Part shown: in pieces, positions 1-7,687 of the stretch | How positions within the stretch are numbered: position 1 is the stretch's first letter | Layout of the letters: every line of letters starts with the position of its first letter | Assembly: GCA_041746105.1 (NCBI GenBank) | Contig: JBGTHP010000037.1 | Span: 1 to 30,085, forward strand | DNA length: 30,085 bases | Reading direction: 5' to 3' | DNA from: JBFHRE01 sp041746105 | Lineage (GTDB): Bacteria; Actinomycetota; Acidimicrobiia; Spongiisociales; ZC4RG35 | Program-made: the position numbers and the translations under genes | Notes under the pieces: generated by a model | Seen by the model: the letters and a program-made list of their open reading frames with translations, nothing else | Databases searched by the model: none | What the model was told of the DNA's origin: nothing

Positions 1-2
1 GG

Positions 3-200
3 ACGAGAGGGGCGGCGGCGACCTGCACCACGGCCGCCACCGGCGCGTGTTCCGTCCAGGCCACTTCGAAGGCACGGAGCGAAACGTTCACGGTGAGCGT
101 TGTCACGTGGACGCCGTTCACGTACAACCCGGCCGCCAACACGGACCCAGACGGCGACAGCAACGGCACTGTGATAACTGTCACCAAACCACCCAGATGA
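3..200 (+). CDS. C-terminal end of a secreted Ig-like/repeat surface protein (partial)
   Basis: This is an open frame entering from the left edge and stopping with TGA at 198-200; only the last 65 residues are present. The piece is rich in Thr, Ser, Val and Ala with alternating beta-strand character (SETFTVSVVTWTPFTYNPA), followed by an acidic DPDGDSNGT stretch and a short VITVTKPPR tail. Such Asp/Gly/Asn turns at the end of a beta-sandwich are typical of Ig-like or cadherin-like domains of large secreted actinobacterial proteins. The N-terminus, signal peptide and any catalytic domain lie outside the window, so the function cannot be stated. No cell-wall sorting motif is visible at the end. 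The reading frame is confident, the family assignment is not. Confidence 0.6.
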   Translation, partial: TRGAAATCTTAATGACSVQATSKARSETFTVSVVTWTPFTYNPAANTDPDGDSNGTVITVTKPPR

Positions 201-218
201 GCCGCAATGCGGGGTGGT
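188..218 (+). terminator. Possible hairpin terminator after the partial secreted-protein gene
   Basis: ACCACC at 188-193 pairs with GGTGGT at 213-218, and inside it CCGC (202-205) pairs with GCGG (209-212) across an AAT loop. The structure overlaps the stop codon of the upstream gene. No T-run follows, so termination is plausible but unproven. Confidence 0.35.
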
Positions 219-655
219 ATCCATCGGCCGAATGACGAGCGCCCCTCCCCGGGCCGCCCCACCCTCGGACTCGAGACTCAAGTGAATGAAAATCGCATAG
301 GTAGCCAATCGTTTGCACTCACCAAGCGCAGTGTGTCTGGGGTCGATCCCTGGGACAGGCAACAACCCACGACCGCCAGAAAAGAACGGGCAGCCTGATT
401 TGCTGCCATGTGATGAACAGGGACGGCGGCCCGCCGCCGTCAAAATGGTTATCTTGGCGAGAATGGAGAGTGGGTACGAGTCGACAGTCCTTGTAGATTC
501 CATGAGAACGTCCGCCTCAGAATCGTGAATGCTGTTGGAACGCCATCAGGTTCGGCACAAATAGGGCTGATTGACGGGCGTCACCTGTCGGCCGGAAATT
601 CTTCGCGACCGACCTCGAGCCAGAGCTAGCCGAGTGCTGCCCGCCGGCAGAACTG
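201..655. other. 455-base intergenic stretch, no supported gene
   Basis: No frame here shows both a credible start and third-position GC preference. The only clear structure is an 8-bp perfect stem, GACGGCGG (422-429) with CCGCCGTC (434-441) around a CCCG loop, without an adjoining T-run. A T-arm-like GGTCGATCC at about 346 has no tRNA body around it. The promoter of the following DUF5995 gene should lie at the right end, but I cannot point to convincing -35/-10 boxes. Confidence 0.4.
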
Positions 656-1561
656 TTGATTCCTTCTAATGGTCATCGCATAGCCGTGCCAAGGTCGACC
701 AGTCTCGAATCCACCGTGGGGCGTCTCGATCGGATCATCGAAGATGCCTGCACCGAGCGCAGCCATCTTGGTGTGTTCCCCGCCATGTATCGGAACGTCA
801 CCGTGGCCGTCCTCGCGGCGATTCGCACAGGTGGGTTCTTCGACAACGACGAGGCCATCGAGAATTTGACGACTGTGTTCGCCGACCTCTACTTCGAGGC
901 CTATGACCGCTACCGACGAAATGACCAGGCGGCACATTGTTGGTCTATGGCTTTCGAGGCGGCCGAATCACCCCAACCAAGAATGATCCTCCAGCATCTC
1001 CTTCTCGGCATGAACGCCCACATCAATCTCGACCTCGGGTTGGCGACCTATGAGGCAGCTGGCGATGATCTGTCCTTGGTGAAGGCCGATTTTGTTCGGG
1101 TGAACGAGATCCTCTTCCAAATCCTCGATGGACTCCAGGGAGGGCTTGGGGAGGTGTCGCCACGAATGGACCTGATAGATCGACTGGGGGGACAGTGGGA
1201 TGAGAGAATGATGCGGGTTGGGCTTCGCACCTGTCGTGATCTGGCATGGACCTTCGCCAATAGGTTGGCTTCCGAAGACGACCACTTCGGTGCCACTGCC
1301 CGGCGTGACGCCGACGCTGCGTGGATGGCGCGGGCCATGCTTCGTCGGTGGAGTCCGGTGAATCTGGCCGCCCGGACAGTCGCCAAGGCGGAGAGTCGTG
1401 ACATCCTCCAGATCGTCGCTGCCCTGGGTCGGAGCCAGGTTGATCTCGATGGTGCCGCCCGCACCGCCGACTCTGAGGTAGTTGGCATGACTCACACCGA
1501 AGGCGGCCCAACCTTGTATCAGGCTGCCCACCGTCTTCAGCTTCGGCGTCACCCACGCTGA
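656..1561 (+). CDS. DUF5995 family protein (copy 1)
   Basis: This 301-residue protein has the family hallmark LLLGMNAHINLDLGLA at about residues 115-130, in which the NAHIN core with His and Asn is invariant in the family as I know it. An aromatic/acidic helix (FADLYFEAYDRY) precedes it at about residues 75-90. The protein is predicted cytosolic and helical with no signal peptide. The annotated start is TTG at 656; GTG at 686 (residue 11) is an equally plausible start, since conserved sequence only begins near residue 17. No biochemical function is established for DUF5995 to my knowledge. A second, shorter member lies at 25312-26070 on the other strand with the motif LLGINAHINYDLP. The two differ widely outside the core, so this is an old duplication or independent acquisition. 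The gene stands alone, upstream of a flavoprotein gene on the same strand. Confidence 0.8.
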   Translation: MIPSNGHRIAVPRSTSLESTVGRLDRIIEDACTERSHLGVFPAMYRNVTVAVLAAIRTGGFFDNDEAIENLTTVFADLYFEAYDRYRRNDQAAHCWSMAFEAAESPQPRMILQHLLLGMNAHINLDLGLATYEAAGDDLSLVKADFVRVNEILFQILDGLQGGLGEVSPRMDLIDRLGGQWDERMMRVGLRTCRDLAWTFANRLASEDDHFGATARRDADAAWMARAMLRRWSPVNLAARTVAKAESRDILQIVAALGRSQVDLDGAARTADSEVVGMTHTEGGPTLYQAAHRLQLRRHPR

Positions 1562-1702
1562 CAGCGTGCGTCGGCGGCGCCCGCCGGTTCGTGTTTGAGT
1601 CGGGTGAGCTCGCCTTCAGGACCGGCATCGTGAGCAGGCCACGATCGCGGCTTGAACGCTACCGTCAATCCCAGCGTCCGATCGCTGGGGAGGCAATCTG
1701 TC

Positions 1703-2953
1703 TTGAAACATTTCGATGTTGTCGTCATCGGCGGCGGCCACGCCGGCCTCGCCATCGGCTACTACCTGCGAGCCGCCGGCTGGGAGTTCGCAATCTTCGA
1801 GCGGGGTCGAGTCGGTGAAACCTGGCGTGCCCAGCGCTGGGATTCTTTTGCCGTCAACACACCCAACTGGGCGAACGCACTACCCGGCGATCAATACGAC
1901 GGCGACCAACCCGACGGCTTTTATCACCGTGACGAACTCATCGAATACTTCCAACGTTATGCCAAAAAGCACGACCTTCCCGTGATCGAAGGAGCCAATG
2001 TCACCGGCGTCGATGCCGCCGGCGACGCCTTTCGGGTTACATGTGAGAACGCTGATGACGCGGTGGAGGTTGTGACGGCGGCCAACATCGTCGTCGCCTC
2101 CGGGATGATGCAGGCGCCGAAGATTCCGAGCATTCATGAACGGTTTCCGGCCTCGCTCGTCCAGCTCCACGCCTCCGACTATCGCTCCCCAGAGAACCTG
2201 CCGCCGGGAGCGGTGGTGGTGATCGGCGGAGGGCAGTCGGGGTGTCAGATCTCGGTGGACCTGATCCACGGCGGCCGCGACGTTCACCTCTGCACCAGCA
2301 AGGTGGGACGTCTCCGTCGAAGGTACCGACAACGCGACATCCTGGAATGGGCTGAAGACATGGGGTTCTGGAATGTCGCGGTCGATGAACTCTCGGATCC
2401 AGCAATGCAGTTCGCGGCACAGCCGCAGGTGTCAGGGGTCGGGCGGTTCGGGAGCACCCTCAGCTTGCAGTCGATGGCCCGCGATGGGGTACATCTGATG
2501 GGCCGTCTCAGCGACGTCGAAAGTGGTGTTCTGAAAACGGACAATTCCCTGGCGGAGCACATCGCCTTCGCCGATCACGGCTCAGCGGAGTTCACGAGAA
2601 TGATCGAGGAATGGATCTCTACCAATGGCTTCAGCGCACAACCGGTAGAGGAGGATCCCAACGACGAGCCGGCAGGCCCAGAAGTCGCCGAGTCTGGGCT
2701 CACAGAACTCAACCTCTCCGAAGCCGGCGTCGGATCGGTCATCTGGTGCACCGGATTCACCGCCGACTTCGGCTTTGTCAACGCTCAGGTGACGGACGAC
2801 CGGGGACAGCCCATACACAAGAGAGGACTCTCCCCCGTTCCCGGAATCTACTTCCTCGGTTTTCCGTGGCTGCACTCACGCAAGTCAGGGATCATTCACG
2901 GCATCGACGAGGACGCCCGTTTTGTTGCGGAGGCCATCGCAGCTCGCATTTAA
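1703..2953 (+). CDS. CzcO-like NAD(P)/FAD-dependent monooxygenase (copy 1)
   Basis: This 416-residue flavoprotein belongs to the flavin-containing monooxygenase/CzcO group. An N-terminal FAD Rossmann fold opens almost immediately (DVVVIGGGHAGLAIGYYL), followed by the group-typical ETWRAQRWDSF segment that contacts flavin. A second nucleotide fold (VVVIGGGQSGCQISVDL, near residue 170) binds NAD(P)H, and a C-terminal VIWCTGFTADFGF matches the closing ATG-like motif. The TTG at 1703 is chosen because GGGGAGG lies at 1687-1693 and because the fold then starts near residue 5; an upstream in-frame TTG at 1652 would add 17 unconserved residues. These enzymes typically hydroxylate, or perform Baeyer-Villiger-type oxidation of, small hydrophobic or N/S-containing substrates; the substrate here is unknown. 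The sequence NTPNWANALPG resembles the MSMEG_0569-type subgroup, but the partner genes of that cluster are absent. A second member is at 6461-7576. Confidence 0.85.
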   Translation: MKHFDVVVIGGGHAGLAIGYYLRAAGWEFAIFERGRVGETWRAQRWDSFAVNTPNWANALPGDQYDGDQPDGFYHRDELIEYFQRYAKKHDLPVIEGANVTGVDAAGDAFRVTCENADDAVEVVTAANIVVASGMMQAPKIPSIHERFPASLVQLHASDYRSPENLPPGAVVVIGGGQSGCQISVDLIHGGRDVHLCTSKVGRLRRRYRQRDILEWAEDMGFWNVAVDELSDPAMQFAAQPQVSGVGRFGSTLSLQSMARDGVHLMGRLSDVESGVLKTDNSLAEHIAFADHGSAEFTRMIEEWISTNGFSAQPVEEDPNDEPAGPEVAESGLTELNLSEAGVGSVIWCTGFTADFGFVNAQVTDDRGQPIHKRGLSPVPGIYFLGFPWLHSRKSGIIHGIDEDARFVAEAIAARI

Positions 2954-2995
2954 GGGAGGTGGGATCTTCTGGTTTCCGTATGGGGGGACTCCGGA

Positions 2996-3352
2996 TTACT
3001 TCTTCGTCGGCTTTGGTTCGAGAGTTCCGATCCAATCGTATGCCCTTTCGAACCAGGAGCCGATCATCTCGGTGTCGCTCAGGAGATCGTCGGGGACAGA
3101 GAGGTAGCCTCTCATCACGCTTCCGTACTGAATGACCGGGCCGCTCTGGTATTTCGACAGGAATTCATCGGCCAACGGATCCGACAGGCGGATCGCCATT
3201 GTCCCGACCGCATCGAGGAAACTGAACATGTGGCCGTTCCGTGACGTGTAGGGGTTCTTTGCGCCCTTTACGACTCCACCCGCCTCCTCGACGGCAGCCG
3301 TGTAGCGCTCGAGGGCGTCGGCGGGTCCCCGATACTCTGATCCACCGGGCAC
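2996..3352 (-). CDS. TfoX N-terminal-domain-like / YjbR-type small protein
   Basis: This small cytosolic protein of 118 residues has a single alpha/beta domain. The run GHMFSFLDAVGTMAIRLS followed by an acidic helix, QYGSVMRGYLSVPDDLL and the closing DWIGTLEPKPTKK fits the TfoX-N/YjbR-like fold as found in stand-alone actinobacterial proteins, whose role is unknown. The GTG at 3350-3352 is taken as start because AAAGGAG (complement of 3358-3364) sits five bases upstream; the upstream in-frame ATG (3367) lies before that Shine-Dalgarno motif and would waste it. The gene is isolated, convergent with the flavoprotein gene (42-base gap) and divergent from the fragment at 3367-3690. Confidence 0.7.
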   Translation of the reverse strand: MPGGSEYRGPADALERYTAAVEEAGGVVKGAKNPYTSRNGHMFSFLDAVGTMAIRLSDPLADEFLSKYQSGPVIQYGSVMRGYLSVPDDLLSDTEMIGSWFERAYDWIGTLEPKPTKK

Positions 3353-3366
3353 GACGTCTCCTTTCA

Positions 3367-3690
3367 TCAACCGCCATCGAACCTAGCATTCCAACCACCC
3401 CGGTTTTTGAGGAGTCCATCCTCGGAGGCCGGGCCACCGCTGAGGTCGGCGACGAGCGCCTCGACGCAGACGGCGAATGCATTCTCGGGGGATCGAGCCG
3501 CTCCTTCCATTCGGAGGACGCCTCGATCACGATCCAGGTCGACGAGACCAGGGATCCGGTCTTCTTCTATGCCGACGTGACCATGCCAGGCGGCAAGGTC
3601 TTCACGATTGATGCCGCTGAGCTGTCGGAATACGACTCGAGCCCGAAGCAGCTTTCCGCCACCGGCGAAATGGTCGAGTACAACAACTAA
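3367..3690 (+). pseudogene. Leaderless fragment of a small LpqH-like secreted lipoprotein
   Basis: The frame from about 3367 to the TAA at 3688-3690 encodes a convincing beta-rich mature domain: GRATAEVGDERLDADGEC, then SITIQVDETRDPVFFYADV and MPGGKVFTIDAAE. The pattern of a Gly/Val-rich strand, one Cys after a short loop, then paired strands recalls the mycobacterial LpqH/lipoprotein antigen group. No ATG, GTG or TTG lies in frame close upstream; the frame runs back into the start of the divergent TfoX-like gene, where the translation is arginine-rich and not a signal peptide. The gene therefore appears to have lost its promoter, signal sequence and lipobox. A rare non-canonical start cannot be excluded. 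The family resemblance is tentative, but the coding character of the piece is clear. Confidence 0.5.
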
Positions 3691-3869
3691 GCGGCCGGGA
3701 CGGTGCCGTTCTCGATTACGGCCGCCTGCGACGGCTGACCCGATCCTCACCCAACATTGCCGACGGCGGTCATGGCTGACATCACCGACACAACACCCAA
3801 CTGGAGAACAAGGCTCCGACGCGGCCGTCAAGGCTGGGTTTCTCGGGCGCCCCGCTAGCGTCGCCGATA

Positions 3870-4508
3870 GTGAACGCTGGTGCTGCCTGGTTTCTTGCGC
3901 TCGCCGGGGCCTCGGCGTTTGGCAACTGGTGGTCGGTGGCCACGGGGCGTCGGGAATCCGAGCGCATAACCAAACCCCTGACCATGGTCCTGCTGACCGC
4001 AATGGCGTTGATGCTCAACCCGCTCTCCCCCGCGATCCGTGCCTGGTTCGTTCTCGGGCTATTGCTGAGCTTGGCGGGTGATGTGTTTTTGATGCTGGAG
4101 CACGACAAGTTCATCGCCGGACTGGCCGCCTTCTTGGGAGCCCACCTCGCGTACATCGCTGGATTCCTGCTGGCCCCGGTCGAGGTAGCGGCAGCACTCG
4201 CCGGCCTCGGCGTAGCCGCTATCGGCATCGGGACGATCGGCCGGCGGATTCACCGTGCTGCCTCTCGATCGGATCGGAGATTGGGTGTTCCCGTGGCCGT
4301 TTACGTCGGCGTGATCTCGACGATGGTGGTTGCGGCCGCCGCCACCACCAGTCTGGTGGCTCTCGCGGGTGCTGCCCTTTTCTACGTCTCGGACGCCATT
4401 CTCGGGTGGAATCGTTTTGTCTCCCCGCTCGAAAATGGGCGGATGTTCACGATGATCACCTATCACTCAGGTCAAGCGCTCCTGGTGACCGCGCTCATCA
4501 CCCTCTAG
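3870..4508 (+). CDS. YhhN-family membrane protein (lysoplasmalogenase)
   Basis: This 212-residue integral membrane protein has about eight hydrophobic segments. It carries the YhhN signatures in order: ITKPLTMVLL (about 33-42), LSLAGDVFLM with a conserved Asp (about 66-75), GAHLAYIAGF (about 91-100), PVAVYVGVISTMV (about 137-149), LFYVSDAILGWNRF (about 170-183) and MITYHSGQALLV near the C-terminus. Family members such as human TMEM86 hydrolyse the vinyl-ether bond of lysoplasmalogens, giving an aldehyde and a glycerophospho-headgroup; bacterial members are inferred to act likewise in the cytoplasmic membrane. The start is GTG 3870, which keeps the first membrane segment; no strong Shine-Dalgarno motif precedes it. 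The gene appears monocistronic and is followed by tandem stem-loops. Confidence 0.87.
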   Translation: MNAGAAWFLALAGASAFGNWWSVATGRRESERITKPLTMVLLTAMALMLNPLSPAIRAWFVLGLLLSLAGDVFLMLEHDKFIAGLAAFLGAHLAYIAGFLLAPVEVAAALAGLGVAAIGIGTIGRRIHRAASRSDRRLGVPVAVYVGVISTMVVAAAATTSLVALAGAALFYVSDAILGWNRFVSPLENGRMFTMITYHSGQALLVTALITL

Positions 4509-4527
4509 CCCGGCGCCGCCGTCAAAC

Positions 4528-4577
4528 CCGGCTGTTGCCGGCCCCACCCCGCAGATGGTGGGGTGTCCAACATGTTG
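4528..4577 (+). terminator. Tandem stem-loops after the YhhN gene
   Basis: Two hairpins follow the stop codon: CCGGC (4528-4532) with GCCGG (4537-4541), and CCCCACC (4542-4548) with GGTGGGG (4557-4563). A perfect 10-base palindrome, CAACATGTTG, follows at 4568-4577. There is no T-run, so this may be a G/C-rich terminator or an mRNA 3'-end stabiliser; the palindrome could instead be a protein-binding site for the gene at 4799. Confidence 0.4.
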
Positions 4578-4798
4578 AGCGGGACGGCGGTGATGTGCGT
4601 GTCGTGGCCGGGTCGAGGAAGCCGCTCCGATCCTGGTTTGGTAGATCGGGCCCACCACCACCGCCGGTGGTGCCATTGAGGTCAGAAGCACAATCGGGGT
4701 TGACCCTCGCCGACCACCTGCCCGATCCACTACTCCCCCACATCCCTAGTCTGAGACGAGGCGGACAACGGCCTCAAATGGCCGAGCAAGGAGTACAC

Positions 4799-5251
4799 GT
4801 GCCCGATTGGTTTGAAGGCAAACGGAAAATCGACTGCGCCCTTCCAGCGGTGAGACGAGCCCTCGACGATCCCGGAGAGCTGTATGTGGGGATCGTGAGC
4901 CTGATGCCGGGGATGACCAGCGTCGAGCTCGTCGAGCAGACGAGTGACACGGTCACCATCCGCACCAACGAAGGTCTGATGAACCGTACGAACATCTCCA
5001 GAAGTATCTCTGACGAACGCTTCGTGGTCGAACTCGACGAAAGATATCAAGCCGGGTCGGCGGTTACGACAACGTCGCACCTTTCGCACGAGTTCACACC
5101 GACCGACGTCGGAGTGGTGCATCGTCTCGTCATCAGCGACGTCAATGCCCCGGGATTCATGGGTTTCTTCTACAAGGCCTTCGGAAGCTCGAGAACCGGG
5201 AAGGCTTTCTTGGACGCCTACCAGAGTTTCTTCGAGAAGCAGCCCGGATAA
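4799..5251 (+). CDS. SRPBCC (START/Bet v1-like) family protein, copy 1
   Basis: This 150-residue cytosolic protein has the helix-grip pattern of the SRPBCC superfamily: an N-terminal strand and two short helices, a run of antiparallel strands (SVELVEQTSDTVTIRTNEG and RFVVELDERYQAG), then a long C-terminal helix (GKAFLDAYQSFFEKQ). Such proteins bind hydrophobic ligands in a central cavity; many are uncharacterised and no catalytic residues can be assigned. GTG 4799 is preferred because AAGGAG (4788-4793) stands five bases upstream. The ATG at 4778 is in frame but lacks a ribosome site. A distant member of the same superfamily is at 24813-25289. Confidence 0.65.
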   Translation: MPDWFEGKRKIDCALPAVRRALDDPGELYVGIVSLMPGMTSVELVEQTSDTVTIRTNEGLMNRTNISRSISDERFVVELDERYQAGSAVTTTSHLSHEFTPTDVGVVHRLVISDVNAPGFMGFFYKAFGSSRTGKAFLDAYQSFFEKQPG

Positions 5252-5506
5252 TCCACCTGGCAGAGTGTGAAGATCTCCTTCCGGGGGTCTCTCCGACGTG
5301 AAGCCATGCCCCCCGGAGCCTCCAACAGCAGGGTATGGGGGGGAATCCACCCGGATGCGGTGGACGCGGCTCGGTCACCCGACCCTCCGGTCGCGGGTGG
5401 TGGCTCCCCTGGCTCGAGTAGGTGGCGCGCAGGTGCATGAATTTCGAGTACGGCGGATGGTGAAAAGGGCTCTCCCCAGCAGTCATCGCGTCCTATTCTC
5501 AATGGC

Positions 5507-6316
5507 ATGAACACCCTTGACGATCGTGCCTCCACGTTCCATCATCTGCACGCCTCCGGCTGCTTCGTCATGCCGAACCCCTGGGACGTCGGGAGCGCAC
5601 GGGCACTCGAACAGATGGGTTTCAAGGCATTGGCGACGACGAGTGCTGGTTTCGCATGGACATTGGGCCGCGCGGACAATCAAGTCACGCTCGATCAGGC
5701 GCTCGAGCATCTTCGTGTTGTAGCGGCAGCCGTGAACGTACCGGTGAGCGCAGATTTCGAGGGCGGATTCGCCGTTCATCCGGAGGACGTCGCCGCCAAC
5801 GTGAAGCTCGCCGCGGCGACCGGTATCGCCGGACTCTCAATCGAGGACTCCACGGGCGATGTGGGTAATCCACTGCATCCGTTCGAGCTGGCGGTTGACC
5901 GTGTCCGTGCGGCTCGCCGGGCGATCGATGAGAGCGGCACCGGTATCGTCCTCACCGGTCGCTCCGAGGGGTTCGTAGTTGGACGTCCCGACATCGACGA
6001 GACGATCCGAAGGCTGCAGGCGTACGGTGAAGCCGGAGCCGACTGCCTTTACGCTCCGCGGATCGATTCCATCGAGCATGTCGCCTCGATCATCGCCGCC
6101 GTGTCGCCAACACCCGTCAATCTCCTGATCAACGCCCCGTTCATGACGGTTCCTGAGGCGGCGGCCCTCGGGGTCAGGCGCGTCAGCGTGGGGGGCACGT
6201 TGGCGCGCACCGCATGGGCTGGATTCCTCCAAGCCGCTAGAGAGATCGCCGATGAGGGAACGTTTTCCCGGTTCGAGCAATTGCCGAATGTCGACTCACT
6301 GCTTGGCGACCGGTAG
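5507..6316 (+). CDS. Isocitrate lyase/PEP mutase superfamily enzyme
   Basis: The 269 residues form a TIM-barrel enzyme of the PEP mutase/isocitrate lyase superfamily. It opens with VMPNPWDVGSARALE (about 21-35), typical of the oxaloacetate decarboxylase/carboxyphosphonate-mutase-like branch, followed by the substrate loop TTSAGFAWTLG (44-54). The metal-binding signature PVSADFEGGFA (79-89) carries Asp83 and Glu85, and GLSIEDST (about 113-120) supplies a further acidic residue. The classical isocitrate lyase KKCGH motif is absent, so C-C bond cleavage or formation on a 2-oxo acid with Mg2+ is likely but the substrate is open. The ATG at 5507 has no obvious Shine-Dalgarno motif; conserved sequence begins close to it. 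The gene is solitary, between two intergenic stretches. Confidence 0.85.
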   Translation: MNTLDDRASTFHHLHASGCFVMPNPWDVGSARALEQMGFKALATTSAGFAWTLGRADNQVTLDQALEHLRVVAAAVNVPVSADFEGGFAVHPEDVAANVKLAAATGIAGLSIEDSTGDVGNPLHPFELAVDRVRAARRAIDESGTGIVLTGRSEGFVVGRPDIDETIRRLQAYGEAGADCLYAPRIDSIEHVASIIAAVSPTPVNLLINAPFMTVPEAAALGVRRVSVGGTLARTAWAGFLQAAREIADEGTFSRFEQLPNVDSLLGDR

Positions 6317-6460
6317 TTTCCACCCCTATCGTCGCGGCTTGTCGATCGCGTGAGGGCTCGATCGTTCTCAGGCCGCCGACAACGACAGTCGGCACGCCGA
6401 TATCGGCCAGGCGGAAACCCTTCAGCGAGGCATGCTCACCAGGGGATTGCCGTAGCGATG

Positions 6461-7576
6461 TCACGCGATCGAATGGTCGGGAGAACGCGGGCGGCTCACT
6501 TCCCGCGACACCAGGTGGTCCACCACGTATCGGGCGTCCCGGCCGACGCCGGTCAAGGTCTCCGACCACAGCGCATGAAGGAAATTGAGGCCGCAGAAGT
6601 AGAGCCCGGGTTGGTCTGCGACGACCCCCCTCTGATGACGAGGTCGGCCGTCATCGTCCATGACCGGGAGGTCGATCCAGGAAAAGCCCGGAGAGAACCC
6701 GGTGCACCAGATGACGTTTGCCACATCGAGTGCGCGTCCATCATCGATGACTGGTTTACCTTCAACGACGCCGGCCACCCTCCCGACTCGCTCGGACACC
6801 TCCGCCAGATCCTTGGGTTTTACACGAATCAGAGGCGCCGCTTCGACCAGCGCCCTGGGGCGCACCTTCCGCCCGATCGGCGTGGACGTGTTGAGGACGT
6901 TCACCATCACGAACCGGACCAGCGGCAGCATCCTGCGCCCCGCCCGCCCTTCGATACGAAATGGGATGTGCGCTGACTCCTTTCCGGCGATGTAGGTCTG
7001 GTGTGTCCTTGCCACTTCGAGTCCGATGTCTGCGCCCGAGTTGCCCATGCCGACCACGAGGACGGCCCCCTCCTGGAGCTGCGAGGGGTTCTTGTACTGA
7101 GACGAGTGCAGTTGGACGATGTCCGGGTCTAGGTCTGGCCCGAAAGCGGGAACCTTCGGGATCTGGTAGTCAGCCATCGCCACCACCACGTTGTCCGCAT
7201 ACAGGGTGCGGTCCGACAGGTCGACTACGAAGCGCCCAACGTCATGACTGACACGCTTGACCCAGACACCCGATCGAACCGGCAGCTCGTGGAAACGGGC
7301 ATAGGCCTCGAGGTAGTCGGCCACGGCGTCCTTGCCGACGAACTCGTCACGCTTGGCCGGGAATAGCATACCGGGAAGCCCGTTGTAACGGGCTTGGGTG
7401 AAGAGAAGCAGCGAGTCCCAGCGCTTTCGCCATCCGTCTCCGATCCTGGCGCTGCCGTCGAGAATCACGAAATCCCGCCCGTTCCGGGCCATTTCGTATC
7501 CGATGGTCAGCCCGGTTTGGCCGCCGCCGATGACGATGGTCTCGATGTGTTGCTGGTCAACCAAGTCGGCTGTCAT
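6461..7576 (-). CDS. CzcO-like NAD(P)/FAD-dependent monooxygenase (copy 2)
   Basis: This 371-residue flavoprotein shares its architecture with the protein at 1703-2953. It has an FAD fold at the N-terminus (TIVIGGGQTGLTIGYEM, near 15-31), a flavin-contact segment GDGWRKRWDSLLLF (near 46-59), an NAD(P)H fold (VLVVGMGNSGADIGLEV, near 177-193) and a terminal VIWCTGFSPGFSW (near 290-302). The ATG at 7574-7576 follows a good GGAGGG motif in the minus-strand leader. The gene lies 111 bases downstream of the LuxR-type regulator gene on the same strand. The gap holds a strong palindrome (7666-7683), so expression is probably controlled separately, perhaps by that regulator. The substrate is unknown; a small-molecule hydroxylase or Baeyer-Villiger role is possible. 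Confidence 0.87.
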   Translation of the reverse strand: MTADLVDQQHIETIVIGGGQTGLTIGYEMARNGRDFVILDGSARIGDGWRKRWDSLLLFTQARYNGLPGMLFPAKRDEFVGKDAVADYLEAYARFHELPVRSGVWVKRVSHDVGRFVVDLSDRTLYADNVVVAMADYQIPKVPAFGPDLDPDIVQLHSSQYKNPSQLQEGAVLVVGMGNSGADIGLEVARTHQTYIAGKESAHIPFRIEGRAGRRMLPLVRFVMVNVLNTSTPIGRKVRPRALVEAAPLIRVKPKDLAEVSERVGRVAGVVEGKPVIDDGRALDVANVIWCTGFSPGFSWIDLPVMDDDGRPRHQRGVVADQPGLYFCGLNFLHALWSETLTGVGRDARYVVDHLVSREVSRPRSPDHSIA

Positions 7577-7639
7577 GTGTCCCTCCTCAGGTATACCAAG
7601 CCAACGTACGAAGGATCGGCGTTCCCCGCATCGCCCGAA

Positions 7640-7683
7640 CTACCCAACTTGGGAGGCCGCCACGCCTGGGTAGGGCTACCCAG
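7640..7683 (-). promoter_or_regulatory. Candidate operator: palindrome plus third half-site
   Basis: CTGGGTAG (7666-7673), a GG spacer and CTACCCAG (7676-7683) form an 18-base perfect inverted repeat. A third half-site, CTACCCA, lies at 7640-7646. The two-base spacer is too tight for a good RNA hairpin, which favours a dimeric DNA-binding site. It sits between the LuxR-type regulator gene and the flavoprotein gene it precedes. Alternative pairing of 7640-7646 with 7667-7673 could form a terminator-like loop for the regulator gene. Confidence 0.45.
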
Positions 7684-7687
7684 ATAT

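Noticed and set aside
330..380. GGTCGATCC resembling a tRNA T-arm
   Set aside because: No acceptor stem, anticodon arm or D-arm can be folded around it. No tRNA genes were found by eye anywhere in the window.
422..441. 8-bp GC hairpin in the first intergenic region
   Set aside because: As a terminator it lacks a T-run on either strand and is over 220 bases from the upstream stop, so it is recorded only within the intergenic note.
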